Assembly (NCBI RefSeq): GCF_001885585.1
Contig: NZ_LSRP01000081.1
Span: 1 to 64,000 of the forward strand
Length of the DNA: 64,000 nt
Direction: 5' to 3'
From: Pararhizobium antarcticum
GTDB taxonomy: Bacteria > Pseudomonadota > Alphaproteobacteria > Rhizobiales > Rhizobiaceae
The stretch's first letter is position 1. Each line of letters opens with the position of its first letter. Shown here one piece after another: positions 17,924 to 26,979 of the stretch. A program made the position numbers and the translations under genes. The notes beneath the pieces are model-generated. The model was not told the origin of the DNA, ran no database searches, and saw only the letters and a list, made by a program, of their open reading frames with translations.

Positions 17924-18847
17924 ATGTCTCAACACCTGCCTTTTGGATTTTTCTCAACTGCCACGGAAGTGCTGTCTGATGTCGATTTGAGCGGCAAGAC
18001 GATGATCGTCACCGGCGGCGCGAGCGGCATCGGGATAGAAACGGTCAGAAGCCTAGCCGCAGCCGGCGCCTCGGTCACGATCGCTGCGCGCCGCCCGGAT
18101 GCGGCCGAAGAGGTGGCGCAGAACCTCAGAACTGAGACCGGCAATAAAAACATCGATGTGCGTCCGCTGGATGTGTCCGATCTAGCCTCGGTCAGAGAGT
18201 TTGTCAGAAGCTGGGACAAACCCCTGCATGCCCTTGTCAACAATGCGGGGGTCATGGCCCTGCCGGACCTGCAGCGCAGCGCCCAGGGTTATGAAATGCA
18301 GTTCGCTACAAACTTCCTCGGCCATTTTGCCCTTACCCTCGGCCTTCACCGCTATCTGGCCAAAGCTGAGGGCGCGCGCGTCGTCTCAGTCAGTTCGACC
18401 GGCAGCCTGTTTGCGCCGGTGTTCTGGGATGACCCGCATTTCCACTTCATCCCCTACGATCCGCTGCTGGCCTATGGCCAGTCGAAGACCGCCTGCATCC
18501 TGCTGTCGGTCGGCATCAGGGATCGTTGGGCGTCCGATGGCATTGTCTCGAATGCACTCAATCCGGGCGCTATCGCCACCAATCTCCAGCGCCATACCGG
18601 AGGATTGAGAACTCCGGAGGCGTTTCGCAAAACGCCGGAACAGGGCGCGGCGACATCCGTGCTTCTGGCGGCGTCACCACTGCTGGGCGGTGTGACCGGC
18701 CGCTATTTCGACAACTGCCAGGAAGCCCCGCTGGTGGCGCATCGCCCGGAAGGCAAGTTCAACGGCGTGGCAGCCTATGCCCTCGACAGCGCCAATGCGG
18801 ATCGGCTTTGGGAAATGGCCATCAAGATTGTCGGAGAAGCGAAATGA
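17924..18847 (+). CDS. Short-chain dehydrogenase/reductase
   Basis: 307-residue SDR. Cofactor motif TGGASGIGIETV at residues 31-42, NNAG in ALVNNAGVMALP, catalytic Ser in VSVSSTGSLFAP and Tyr-x-x-x-Lys in AYGQSKTACI. The subgroup resembles retinol-dehydrogenase/WW-domain-oxidoreductase-like SDRs. ATG at 17924 follows AAAGGTCAAAGCA; an open frame extending back to 16907 lies antisense within the LysR gene and is not real. It is divergent from LysR. A truncated NAD-binding ORF overlaps its stop (ATGA at 18844-18847). Confidence 0.92.
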   Translation: MSQHLPFGFFSTATEVLSDVDLSGKTMIVTGGASGIGIETVRSLAAAGASVTIAARRPDAAEEVAQNLRTETGNKNIDVRPLDVSDLASVREFVRSWDKPLHALVNNAGVMALPDLQRSAQGYEMQFATNFLGHFALTLGLHRYLAKAEGARVVSVSSTGSLFAPVFWDDPHFHFIPYDPLLAYGQSKTACILLSVGIRDRWASDGIVSNALNPGAIATNLQRHTGGLRTPEAFRKTPEQGAATSVLLAASPLLGGVTGRYFDNCQEAPLVAHRPEGKFNGVAAYALDSANADRLWEMAIKIVGEAK

Positions 18848-18924
18848 GCGCGAATCTGCGTGTCGGCTTCATCGGCCTCGGCTATCAGGGCTCGCCGATG
18901 TACGCGCAGGATCTGCAGGCATAA
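18844..18924 (+). pseudogene. Truncated NAD(P)-dependent dehydrogenase, first 26 codons only
   Basis: Begins MSANLRVGFIGLGYQGSPMY in an ATGA overlap with the SDR stop, so it was a translationally coupled second gene. GFIGLGxQGxPM is the dinucleotide-binding start of the 6-phosphogluconate/3-hydroxyisobutyrate dehydrogenase family, normally ~290 residues. The frame ends at TAA 18922-18924 and no family sequence follows; insertion-sequence remnants begin within about 140 bp. It was probably cut by an insertion and deletion. Confidence 0.7.
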
Positions 18925-19059
18925 TCGCACGACCAATCGTCTGAGCCATCTACCATCAGCAGTCGATCCGGATGGCACGCCTTGAAGGCATTCGAACCAC
19001 CGACGACACGTTCTAATTCATCGAGGCATCCAAGTTTCTGAAATCAGGCCGTTTGTGTC
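18925..19059. other. Unassigned DNA between truncated dehydrogenase and IS630 remnant
   Basis: No start-to-stop gene or recognisable repeat. Probably scar DNA from the insertion/deletion that truncated the preceding dehydrogenase and the transposase N-terminus. Confidence 0.3.
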
Positions 19060-19549
19060 AACGGCCAGAGAACAAGATCACCCGTCGCTGGGCAAAGAGA
19101 GGAACGCGACTGTCAGCCCTGCATGACCAGCGAACCCGGTCAGCCTACATATTCGGGGCGATCTGCCCAAAGCTCGGCAAGGCGGCGGCGCTGGTCATGC
19201 CATGGTGCGATAGCACGCCATGACGCAGCATCTGGCCGAAATCTCCCGTCATGTCACCGATGACGCGCATGCCATCCTCATCATGGATCAGGCGGGGTGG
19301 CACATGTCGAACAAGCTTGTCGTGCCGGCCAACATCACGACCCTGCCACTGCCGCCGAAGTTGCCAGAGCTCAACCCGGTTGAGAACCTCTGGCTCTTTA
19401 TGCGTGAAAACTGGCTCTCAAACCGTACCTTCAAATCCTACGACGACATCGTCGCCCCTTGTTGCGATGCCTGGCGCAAACTCAAAAACCAACCATGGCG
19501 CATCATGTCCATAGGGCGACAAGAATGGCCAATGGGTTCTGATCAGTGA
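19060..19549 (+). pseudogene. IS630-family transposase remnant (C-terminal DDE region, frameshifted)
   Basis: Two frames together give a transposase end. The first part (19067-19224) reads NKITRRWAKRGTRLSALHDQ and SAYIFGAICPKLGKAAALVM, then hits a stop at 19222-19224. The second, starting around 19220, reads HAILIMDQAGWHMSNKLV and LPPKLPELNPVENLWLFMRE, the final Asp and Glu blocks of the IS630/Tc1 DDE nuclease. The N-terminal half is missing and a one-base frameshift lies near 19215, so it is dead. Terminal inverted repeats were not identified. Confidence 0.85.
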
Positions 19550-19970
19550 GGCGGCGGGTTCGGCATGTCGTTGAACTGCGGAAGGACGGTGTCGAGCTCT
19601 GCGACGACGCTCGACGGCATAGATACCACGTTGCATGTGGCTGCGAGTTGCAGCCTTTGCCTGATAGTCTTTCTCGCAGCGCATGGGCGATACACATCAG
19701 CCCGGCGGACTGAAGCATGATCTCCGACAAACGGTAGCTGTACGGGGATCTCCCATCGGCCCACGGCTTCTCCCGAGCATAGCCCGGCTCCAATGCTTCG
19801 ACATGCAATGTTCGAGCACAATTTAAGATAGAATAAAGGAAGATTCAGCAAATATGACACTTCTAAGCTTGTTTTCTAGTTTCGCAATCTCTGTCGGGCA
19901 AACAGGCTAAGTTGCGGAAAAAAATAAGTAGGCGAAGAGGGAATGATGAAATCTGGGTGGCAATCGACTG
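19550..19970. other. Non-coding/decayed stretch before the GGDEF-EAL gene
   Basis: Overlapping short minus-strand frames (for example YSYRLSEIMLQSAGLMCIAH at about 19740-19680) look like pieces of one broken ORF spread over two frames, but I recognise no family. From ~19820 to 19970 the DNA turns AT-rich and should hold the promoter of the next gene. Confidence 0.35.
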
Positions 19971-22217
19971 ATGGCTGATGACACCTGTCATACACAACCG
20001 TCTACAGCTACCGGCAATTCGCCATGGCTGTTGCGAATCCTTCGATCGAGCCTTTCACAGGCGCGAGCCTGGAACCGTTCGTTGCTTTCCAAGATCATCA
20101 TCGTATTTCTCGGTGTGGCACTCTTCTCCTACGCCCTAGGCGCAATGGTCGGCTGGTCGATGTTCGTCGATGCGGCCAAGGAGCAGTGGAACAATCAGGC
20201 ACGCATCAACACCCAGATCGCCAGTTCGACCCTGCGCAACATTTACACATATGTGGCGATCAAGACCGACAGCAGCGGCCAGGTGGAGCGGATCGTCACC
20301 GGACAGCCAATCGGCGACGACGATTCCATCCTCTTCACAGGATTCACCCCGACGGACGTGCTAGCGTTGGTGGCCGCGCAAACCAAGAACGACGCGTGGC
20401 TCTTCAGCCTTGATCCCCAGACCGGGCTCTTTGCCGACGTGGCATCATCATCGGGTCTCTCACCTGCAGAAACTCCCTGGGTTGCGCCGGACGAGATACT
20501 TTTCACGGGTGACGCGCTGGCAGGTCTGGTCTCAAGCGGTTTCGCCACAATCGCCGGTGAGAGATACTTTGTCGGCCTGCTGCCGATTGTCAGTCCGGAC
20601 AATGCGCTGCTAGGCGCCGTTGCAGTGTCGATTGGCAAGGCTTCCATGCTCAACCGCGCGCAGGAGGAGTTGCTTCGCAATTCGCTGGTCATGGTCATTA
20701 CCGTCCTGGTTTTGACCGGCGTTGTCGCCACGTTTCTCGCCCGGCGACTGTTTCGACCAGTGCCGGCACTCGTTCAGGCCACGTTGCAGATCGCAAGCGA
20801 GGTGACCGACACGGTGACGCCCTTCCAGACCCGCAGCGACGAAATCGGCGATATGGCGCGCGCCATTGAGGCACTGCGCGAGGCTGTGGTCGAGCGCGCC
20901 CGACTGCGTGAAATCCGGGACATGGCGGTGACGCTCGAGCACATGGCCCATCACGACGCCTTGACCGGATTGGCCAACCGGGCGCTGCTGATGAAAACGT
21001 TGGACACAGCCCTCGAAGATATCGAGCACTCGGGAGGGTTCAACGTCCTTTTGCTCGACCTGGATCGTTTCAAGGTGGTCAACGACACATTGGGCCATGG
21101 CTACGGCGACCAACTGCTTGTCACCACAGCGCAGCGGATCCGCAACGTGCTCGGCGAAGGCGATCTCGCAGCCCGGCTCGGCGGCGACGAATTCGCGATC
21201 ATCCAGCGAGTGCGCAAGGACCCGATCAACGAGGCGCGCGGGCTTGCTGGCCGCCTCCTGCAGACAATTTCCGCCGTCGTCATGCTTGAGGGCCACGAGA
21301 TGGTGGTGGGCACCAGCATCGGCATCTCCTGCGCGCCCGCCCATGGCGCAAGCGCCGGCCAGCTGCTTCAGAACGCCGATCTGGCACTCTATCGCGCCAA
21401 AGCCGCCGGACGCGGTACTCTCATCGTCTTCGAACAGGGCATGGACATGGTGGTGCAGGACCAGCATGCCCTGGAAATCGACCTCAGGCGCGCGCTACAG
21501 CGTGGCGAGTTTGAATTGCACTATCAGCCCTTTATCAATATTGCCAGCGGCCTCGTGTGCGGTTTTGAGGCGCTCGTGCGCTGGCGCCATCCGCAGCAAG
21601 GCCTGATCCCGCCTGATCGTTTCATTCCGCTGGCCGAGGAGACGGGGATCATCGTACCGCTTGGTGCATGGGTGCTGGAACGCGCATGCGCCGACGCCGT
21701 CACATGGCCTGTCGAGATGCGACTTGCCGTCAATCTGTCGCCGGTACAACTGCGCCATTGCGGTATTGTTGAGACCGTCGGTGGTGCCCTTCGCGCATCC
21801 GGTCTGCTGGCCACACGGCTGGAACTGGAGGTGACTGAAACGGTGATGCTAGCCGGCGCCGACAGCCGCAAATCCCTGCAGGCGATTGGCGCCATGGGGG
21901 TGTCCATCGTACTTGACGATTTCGGCACCGGATATGCCTCTCTCAGCTATCTCGCCGAGATGCCGTTCAGCAAGATCAAGATCGACCGCGGTTTCGTGGC
22001 GGACCTGCCAACGCATCACACCTCAAGGGCGATCGTTTCTGCCATTACCAATCTAGCCAGCGCATTGCATATGGAAATTACTGCCGAAGGCGTCGAAACC
22101 GAGGAGCAACTGATGATCCTGAAGGCGGCCGGCTGCACCCATGCGCAGGGATACTATTTCGCCCGGCCGCGGCCGATCGGCGACATCGAAATGCCGAGAC
22201 AAGCCAAAAAGGTATGA
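19971..22217 (+). CDS. Membrane-anchored GGDEF-EAL cyclic-di-GMP enzyme
   Basis: 748 residues. Membrane segments at about 41-62 and 238-256 bracket a ~175-residue periplasmic sensor region; a HAMP-like linker follows (about 258-312). The diguanylate cyclase domain (about 322-488) has an intact GGDEF at 404-408. The phosphodiesterase domain (about 500-740) has EAL at 533-535, DDFGTG at 649-654 and AEGVET at 705-710. Both domains look catalytically competent. It makes or degrades cyclic-di-GMP in response to a periplasmic signal. Two periplasmic binding-protein genes follow on the same strand, 74 bp downstream, and may present the ligand. Start ATG at 19971. Confidence 0.94.
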   Translation: MADDTCHTQPSTATGNSPWLLRILRSSLSQARAWNRSLLSKIIIVFLGVALFSYALGAMVGWSMFVDAAKEQWNNQARINTQIASSTLRNIYTYVAIKTDSSGQVERIVTGQPIGDDDSILFTGFTPTDVLALVAAQTKNDAWLFSLDPQTGLFADVASSSGLSPAETPWVAPDEILFTGDALAGLVSSGFATIAGERYFVGLLPIVSPDNALLGAVAVSIGKASMLNRAQEELLRNSLVMVITVLVLTGVVATFLARRLFRPVPALVQATLQIASEVTDTVTPFQTRSDEIGDMARAIEALREAVVERARLREIRDMAVTLEHMAHHDALTGLANRALLMKTLDTALEDIEHSGGFNVLLLDLDRFKVVNDTLGHGYGDQLLVTTAQRIRNVLGEGDLAARLGGDEFAIIQRVRKDPINEARGLAGRLLQTISAVVMLEGHEMVVGTSIGISCAPAHGASAGQLLQNADLALYRAKAAGRGTLIVFEQGMDMVVQDQHALEIDLRRALQRGEFELHYQPFINIASGLVCGFEALVRWRHPQQGLIPPDRFIPLAEETGIIVPLGAWVLERACADAVTWPVEMRLAVNLSPVQLRHCGIVETVGGALRASGLLATRLELEVTETVMLAGADSRKSLQAIGAMGVSIVLDDFGTGYASLSYLAEMPFSKIKIDRGFVADLPTHHTSRAIVSAITNLASALHMEITAEGVETEEQLMILKAAGCTHAQGYYFARPRPIGDIEMPRQAKKV

Positions 22218-22291
22218 AACAGCGTTGACGTGCATGACATCAAGGACCGCCGGGGTGGGCACCACCGCTGGAACCCAGTTTGGAGAAACAT

Positions 22292-23188
22292 ATGCCTAGA
22301 CTTGCACCAACAGTGTTGGCCCTGGCCTGTCTCGTGTACTCAGCGCAAGCGATGGCCGACGAGACGAGCACTACGCTGAAAAAGATCACCGAAACCGGTG
22401 TCATCTCGTTGGGCTATCGGGAGGCCGAGCCCCCGTTCTCCTACAAAATACCCGATGGTAAAATCATCGGTTTTTCGATGGACCTATGCCACCAGGTGGT
22501 GGAGGCGGTCAGGCAGCACCTGAAGCTCGACAATCTGACCGTCGACTACGTTGCGGCCACCTCCGCCACACGCTTCGTGCTGGTCAAGAGCGGCAAAATT
22601 GACATTGAATGCGCGGCGACAACCAACAATGCCGAACGGCGCAAGGTCGTTGGCTTCTCCTATCCGCATTTCACCACCGCCACGCAGTACATGACGCGGC
22701 GCGCGGACGGCATCGCCAAGATTGAGGATCTCGCCGGCCGTTCGGTCGCAGCCGCCTCCGGAACCGTCAATATTGAACAGTTGAACACACTCAACCGCGA
22801 GAAGCAGCTCAACATCGGCGTGTTGCCGACCAAGACCAATTCTGAAGCCTTCGATCTCGTGGCAAGCGCTCGTGCGTCAGCTTTCGTCTGGGATGGCATC
22901 CTGCTTGCCGCCATGATCGCACAGGCGCCCGATCCATCGACGTTTGAGCTGTCGGAGGAGACGCTAAGCCCACCCGAACCCTACGGCCTCCTGGTCCGCC
23001 ACGGTGACGAGGAGTTCCGAATGGTGGTCAATGCGGCGCTGGAGCGGATATTCACCAGTCCAGAGATCGACACTATCTACAAGACGTGGTTCATGTCGCC
23101 GATCCCGCCGGACGGCATGAATCTCAGGCTGCCCATGTCCCCAACCCTGAAAGCAGCCTTTACCGCTCCAACGGCCTACCTGGATTAG
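22292..23188 (+). CDS. Periplasmic amino-acid-type solute-binding protein (GltI-like), copy 1
   Basis: 298 residues with a signal peptide (MPRLAPTVLALACLVYSAQA, cleaved before or within MADE). Family-3 extracellular solute-binding fold; features of the glutamate/aspartate GltI branch include VISLGYREAEPPFSYK, DIECAATTNNAERRKVVGFS and a type-2 periplasmic hinge. ATG at 22292 is chosen because GGAG lies 7 nt upstream; a TTG at 22280 is possible but poorer. No permease or ATPase gene is nearby. The next gene is a paralogue and the previous one a GGDEF-EAL sensor, so a signalling role is plausible. Confidence 0.9.
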   Translation: MPRLAPTVLALACLVYSAQAMADETSTTLKKITETGVISLGYREAEPPFSYKIPDGKIIGFSMDLCHQVVEAVRQHLKLDNLTVDYVAATSATRFVLVKSGKIDIECAATTNNAERRKVVGFSYPHFTTATQYMTRRADGIAKIEDLAGRSVAAASGTVNIEQLNTLNREKQLNIGVLPTKTNSEAFDLVASARASAFVWDGILLAAMIAQAPDPSTFELSEETLSPPEPYGLLVRHGDEEFRMVVNAALERIFTSPEIDTIYKTWFMSPIPPDGMNLRLPMSPTLKAAFTAPTAYLD

Positions 23189-23201
23189 AGGGGACGAACA
23201 G

Positions 23202-24131
23202 ATGACAAGAAAATTTCAACGTAAGACGCCAATACTGAAATTGCTTCTTGGTGCCGTTACTGTCCTTTCAGTCCTGGCACCGGCTTCGACAGGCCATGCC
23301 GAAGCGCCGGTCTCTACGCTCAAGAAGATTGCGGAGACAGGCATCGTCCGCATCGGCTACAGCGCGGAAGATTTCCCTTTCTCCTACCGCCAGCCCGACG
23401 GCACCGTTACAGGGTACTCGACCGAACTTTGCCTTGATGTCATTGACAACATCAAAAACAGGCTGAAGCTTGCGGCGGTGAAGGTAGAATATGTTGAGCG
23501 GACACCGCGCAACCGCGTCACCAAGCTGCGCAATGGCGATCTCGACATCGAATGCGTGGCCAGCACCAACAATGCCGAGCGGCGCAAGAGTGTCGGCTTC
23601 TCCTATCCGCACTTCGTCACCGGCACCCAGTTCGTGTCACTGAAGAAAAAAAACTTAAAGACCATCGCCGATCTCGGCGGCCACACGGTCGCCGCGACGT
23701 CAGGCACAACCAATATCGGCCAGCTCAACACGATCAATCGCGAACGCGCCCTGAGCATCGCCGTCATGCCGGTCGAGACCCACAAAGATGCCTTCCGGCT
23801 GGTGACCGAGGGGCGGGCAGCAGCCTTTGTGATGGACGGTATCCTTCTCGCAGCCATGGTGGCAAAATCGGAGAATCCGGAGATTTATGCTCTTTCGAAG
23901 GAAGCGCTCGGCTTTCCGGAGCCCTACGGGCTTATGGTCAGACTGGAAGACACCGATTTCAAGGATGCCGTGAACGCCGCCCTTGTAGACATATACGCGA
24001 GCGACAGGATCGAAACGCTCTACGAGAAATGGTTCAACACTGTCGTTCCACCGGAGGGCATCAACATGCGCCTGCCAATGTCAGACGAACTGCGCGCAGC
24101 CTTCGCAAAGCCGACCGATCCCGTCGAGTGA
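23202..24131 (+). CDS. Periplasmic amino-acid-type solute-binding protein (GltI-like), copy 2
   Basis: 309 residues with a signal peptide ending around TGHAEA. Clearly paralogous to the gene 13 bp upstream: shared STLKKIAETGIVRIGYS, DIECVASTNNAERRKSVGFS, GTTNIGQLNTINRERALSI, and a common C-terminal PPEGINMRLPMS. The two differ through most of the ligand cleft, suggesting related but distinct ligands. ATG at 23202 follows GAGGGGACGAACAG. No membrane transporter components follow; instead an insertion-sequence remnant and an ECF sigma operon begin. Confidence 0.9.
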   Translation: MTRKFQRKTPILKLLLGAVTVLSVLAPASTGHAEAPVSTLKKIAETGIVRIGYSAEDFPFSYRQPDGTVTGYSTELCLDVIDNIKNRLKLAAVKVEYVERTPRNRVTKLRNGDLDIECVASTNNAERRKSVGFSYPHFVTGTQFVSLKKKNLKTIADLGGHTVAATSGTTNIGQLNTINRERALSIAVMPVETHKDAFRLVTEGRAAAFVMDGILLAAMVAKSENPEIYALSKEALGFPEPYGLMVRLEDTDFKDAVNAALVDIYASDRIETLYEKWFNTVVPPEGINMRLPMSDELRAAFAKPTDPVE

Positions 24132-24605
24132 TTGAGAAACTGTGGGGCCCCACTTGTCCAACGATGGGCTGCATTACACTGGTGGAGAAAATGCCACCCA
24201 TGCTCAGGCGGCAGTCTTCGCGTTTTCGTCAGCGATGATCGATTGACGAGATGCCGCCAGCGATACATGGCGAAGTCGCAGGGGATGATGTCCTTGCGAT
24301 CCGCTTTCGACGGAATGACGGCTTGGATTTGAGTTTCGCGGGGGCAACGCCCCGCAGACGATTTTTATCGATCCCCTTGTCGGCCAGCAGCGTCGACTGC
24401 GGACCGACGGTATTATTTGCAATTGGTTGGCAAAGCGTCTGGCCATTCCTGTGAGCCATTGCAGGACGGGGAAGTTGATTTTGAAAATAGGCAATGTCGT
24501 CCTTGAAGGCGTGTCAACGGGGTTATGACGGAACCTTTACTTTTCAGTTGGAGGTAATTTTTGCTAAAAGAACGCGAGACGTAAAACGCGCGGCACGGGG
24601 CAACA
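24132..24605. other. 474-bp gap with a probable insertion-sequence remnant
   Basis: On the minus strand around 24480-24200 fragments read STLLADKGIDKNRLRGV in one frame and MYRWRHLVN in another, recalling the LLADKGYD and YRxRHxIE blocks of IS5-type transposases, but broken by frameshifts and no more than ~100 codons long. A 12-bp self-complementary GTGGGGCCCCAC is at 24142-24153. The right-hand part (24480-24605) should carry the sigma-factor promoter. Confidence 0.4.
24530..24535 (+). promoter_or_regulatory. GGAACC hexamer, possible ECF -35 element
   Basis: GGAACC 71 bp upstream of the ECF sigma gene. ECF factors that autoregulate often use a GGAAC-type -35. No convincing CGTT-like -10 was found at the expected 16-17 bp distance, so this is weak. 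Confidence 0.2.
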
Positions 24606-25286
24606 ATGAGTATAACATTCTGGGTTGCTGCCATAGGATTTGGCGTTCGCATTCATGCGGACGGACTCTTCCTTGACAGGCTGCGAAGCGGTGACTCGGA
24701 AGCGCTGCGCATGCTCGTTGAACGCCATCATAGGGCGCTGGTTGGTTTGGCGCAAACCATCGTGAAAAATCGAGCGACTGCCGAAGATGTCGCGCAGGAA
24801 ACCTGGGTCGCCGTCATTGCCAACATTCGAAAGTTCGAGGGAAAGTCAGCCTTCTCGACATGGATCATTGCGATTTTGCTCAACAAGGCAAAAACCTATG
24901 CGAAGCGCGAAGGACGCTATACCGTTCTTCTTGAGGAGGAGCACGGGGCCGACGAGGAGGACGCTGTTTCGGCATCGCGATTTGACAATTCGGATCATTG
25001 GATTGAACCACCGTCCTCCTTCGATGGACTTAACCCTGAACGCATTTTTGCAGGACGTCAGCTCTGGAAACATGTGTCAGACGTTATAGACCTGCTTCCC
25101 CCAGCCCAAAAGGCAGTTGTCATCATGCGCGATGTTGAAGGCAGCGATGCAGCAGAAACCTGCAAGCTGCTTCAGCTCACTCCGGCAAACCAGCGCATCC
25201 TGCTTCATCGCGCGCGGGCGCGCATCCGCAACGAGATAGAGAACCTGCTTCGCGACAAGAGCAAAAGCCTGATCACGCAGGCGTGA
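24606..25286 (+). CDS. ECF sigma factor (sigma-70 family)
   Basis: 226 residues. Region 2: LVERHHRALVGLAQTIVKNR, then AEDVAQETWVAVI and FSTWIIAILLNKAKTYAKRE. Region 4: IDLLPPAQKAVVIMRDVEGS with a helix-turn-helix ending LLHRARARIRNEI. It lacks regions 1 and 3, as is standard for ECF factors. A zinc-finger protein and a TTC38-like gene follow in the same direction. The N-terminus (MSITFWVAAIGFGVRIHADG) is unusually hydrophobic for a sigma factor, so the true start could be downstream, near codon 18. Inducing signal unknown. Confidence 0.92.
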   Translation: MSITFWVAAIGFGVRIHADGLFLDRLRSGDSEALRMLVERHHRALVGLAQTIVKNRATAEDVAQETWVAVIANIRKFEGKSAFSTWIIAILLNKAKTYAKREGRYTVLLEEEHGADEEDAVSASRFDNSDHWIEPPSSFDGLNPERIFAGRQLWKHVSDVIDLLPPAQKAVVIMRDVEGSDAAETCKLLQLTPANQRILLHRARARIRNEIENLLRDKSKSLITQA

Positions 25287-25362
25287 CCGCATGCTGGTGT
25301 AACGTATCGGAGGCCAAAGTGTCTTACGGACAGAACCTGACCGGGTTTGAACCAAGAGGCGA

Positions 25363-25620
25363 ATGGCATTGTGGACCTGCAGAGAAGTCCCTGACGTTGC
25401 GAGTGACTACATCAGTCGGGAGGGTTCCAAGAGAACCAGGCTGATGGTTGCGATCCATCTGGCGCAATGCAGCAACTGCAGGACTTACGTAAACGGACTT
25501 AAAATTGCCAGAAGCATTGCGGCCGAGAGCCTGCGTGGCTCCGTCCCAACCGCACTGCTTCACAAACTTGGGCTCAACACTCCGGATCGTGGAGGTTCTT
25601 TCAAGGAGCCCAACGAATGA
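25363..25620 (+). CDS. Zinc-finger (zf-HC2-like) anti-sigma factor
   Basis: 85 residues, no membrane segment. AIHLAQCSNCRTYVNGL contains the His-x3-Cys-x2-Cys zinc signature of ZAS anti-sigma domains. An upstream Cys in ALWTCREVPDVASDYISREG supplies the fourth ligand. Being soluble, it may sense a cytosolic redox or metal signal, rather than an envelope one. It lies 76 bp after the sigma gene and its TGA overlaps the next ATG (25617-25620), so translation of the TTC38-like gene is coupled to it. Confidence 0.85.
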   Translation: MALWTCREVPDVASDYISREGSKRTRLMVAIHLAQCSNCRTYVNGLKIARSIAAESLRGSVPTALLHKLGLNTPDRGGSFKEPNE

Positions 25621-26933
25621 AACTTGATGCCTACAATCTCTCGACGAGCACGGTGAGCGCGCAAGCAGAAACGGCCTTCGAAGAGGCCGTCCACGGCCTT
25701 GCCGCACACCGTCCCAACACGGGCACGGCACTGCAGGCCGCGCTATCCGCGGATCCCAATCATATCGCAGCCCTTGCGCTGAAGGGTTTTGCCAATTTGA
25801 TCCTTGCCCGTTCGGAACTGGCACCACACGCCGCTGAGGCTCTGGCTGCAGCGCGCCGGGCGATGGCTTGTCGAGATGGCGGGACTCGCGACGAGCAAGT
25901 GCTGGTCCACGCCCTTGATGCAGCTGTCGATGGCTCGTTCGCAACCGCGGCCCGGCGGCTTGACGAAGGCTTTGCGGAGCGGCCGGCAACATTCCTTCCG
26001 TTCAAGATATCGCATGCGCTGCGCTTCATGCTGGGTGACGCGAAGGAAATGTTGGCCATGAGCAGCCGCGTTATGGAGGACTGGAACGAGACCCTGCCGG
26101 CCGCAGGCTTTCTGCTTGGATGCCATGCCTTCGCGCTGGAGGAACATGGCTTTTACGATGCTGCCGAAGCTGCAGGCCAACATGCTGTTCAACTACAGCC
26201 GGATGATGCCTGGGGGCTGCACGCTGTATCGCATGTCTACGAGATGCGCGGTAAAACGGCGGATGGCATTGCATGGCTCGAGGATGGCCGCAAGTCGTGG
26301 TCTCGTTGCAACAATTTTTCCTTCCATATGGCCTGGCATCTGGCGCTTCTTCATCTTGAGAGAGGCGACCACGCGCATGTGCTCAAAATCTACGACGAGG
26401 AAGTTCGTCCGCAGCAGACAGACGATTTTCGCGATATGGCCAATGCCATCTCCCTCCTTTGGCGCCTCAACCAGACGGGCGTCGATGTTGGCTCGCGCTG
26501 GGGGGATATGGCCGAGATCGCGCTGCGCCGCCGGCACGACACGACGCTGGTGTTCGCGTCTCTGCATACGCTGGCCGCACTGGTCGCAATCGGTGAGCAT
26601 TCCGCGGTTCGTGACGTCGTCAGCGGTCTGGAGCGCAAGGCTACAGGCAGCGGCGATCAGGCCAAGGTTGCAGCCGAAGTTGGCGTGCCGCTCGCCCGTA
26701 TCATTGCCGGCCTCAGCACGGCAGCCGACCGGCGGGTACTTGACCGGATCGTCGTCGATCTGCCGACGATCGGCGGCAGCAACGCCCAACGTGATTTCTT
26801 TATGCTGGCAGTGGCAAAGGCTGCTGGAACCAATGGCGACAGTGCAGGACTTTCCCGCATTCGCGACGTCCGCCGCCGTCTGCGCGCCGAAGACCGGCTG
26901 CTCGGTACCATCGAAATGCGCGCGGTACTCTAG
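25617..26933 (+). CDS. TTC38-like tetratricopeptide protein
   Basis: 438 residues, predicted soluble and largely helical. GLHAVSHVYEMRGKTADGIA and NFSFHMAWHLALLHLERGD are the His-rich helical blocks characteristic of the TTC38 family, conserved from bacteria to animals but without a firmly assigned activity. The conserved HxxxH-like patterns may hint at metal binding. It is translationally coupled to the anti-sigma gene and so is very likely under the ECF factor's control. Start ATG at 25617. Confidence 0.85.
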   Translation: MKLDAYNLSTSTVSAQAETAFEEAVHGLAAHRPNTGTALQAALSADPNHIAALALKGFANLILARSELAPHAAEALAAARRAMACRDGGTRDEQVLVHALDAAVDGSFATAARRLDEGFAERPATFLPFKISHALRFMLGDAKEMLAMSSRVMEDWNETLPAAGFLLGCHAFALEEHGFYDAAEAAGQHAVQLQPDDAWGLHAVSHVYEMRGKTADGIAWLEDGRKSWSRCNNFSFHMAWHLALLHLERGDHAHVLKIYDEEVRPQQTDDFRDMANAISLLWRLNQTGVDVGSRWGDMAEIALRRRHDTTLVFASLHTLAALVAIGEHSAVRDVVSGLERKATGSGDQAKVAAEVGVPLARIIAGLSTAADRRVLDRIVVDLPTIGGSNAQRDFFMLAVAKAAGTNGDSAGLSRIRDVRRRLRAEDRLLGTIEMRAVL

Positions 26934-26979
26934 CCGAGTGCCTGCGCAACACATTCAAAACTCATCAGGGGAAAATGCC

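Noticed and set aside
24142-24153. 12-bp self-complementary GTGGGGCCCCAC considered as a terminator
   Set aside because: No loop and no T run; at most part of an insertion-sequence end.
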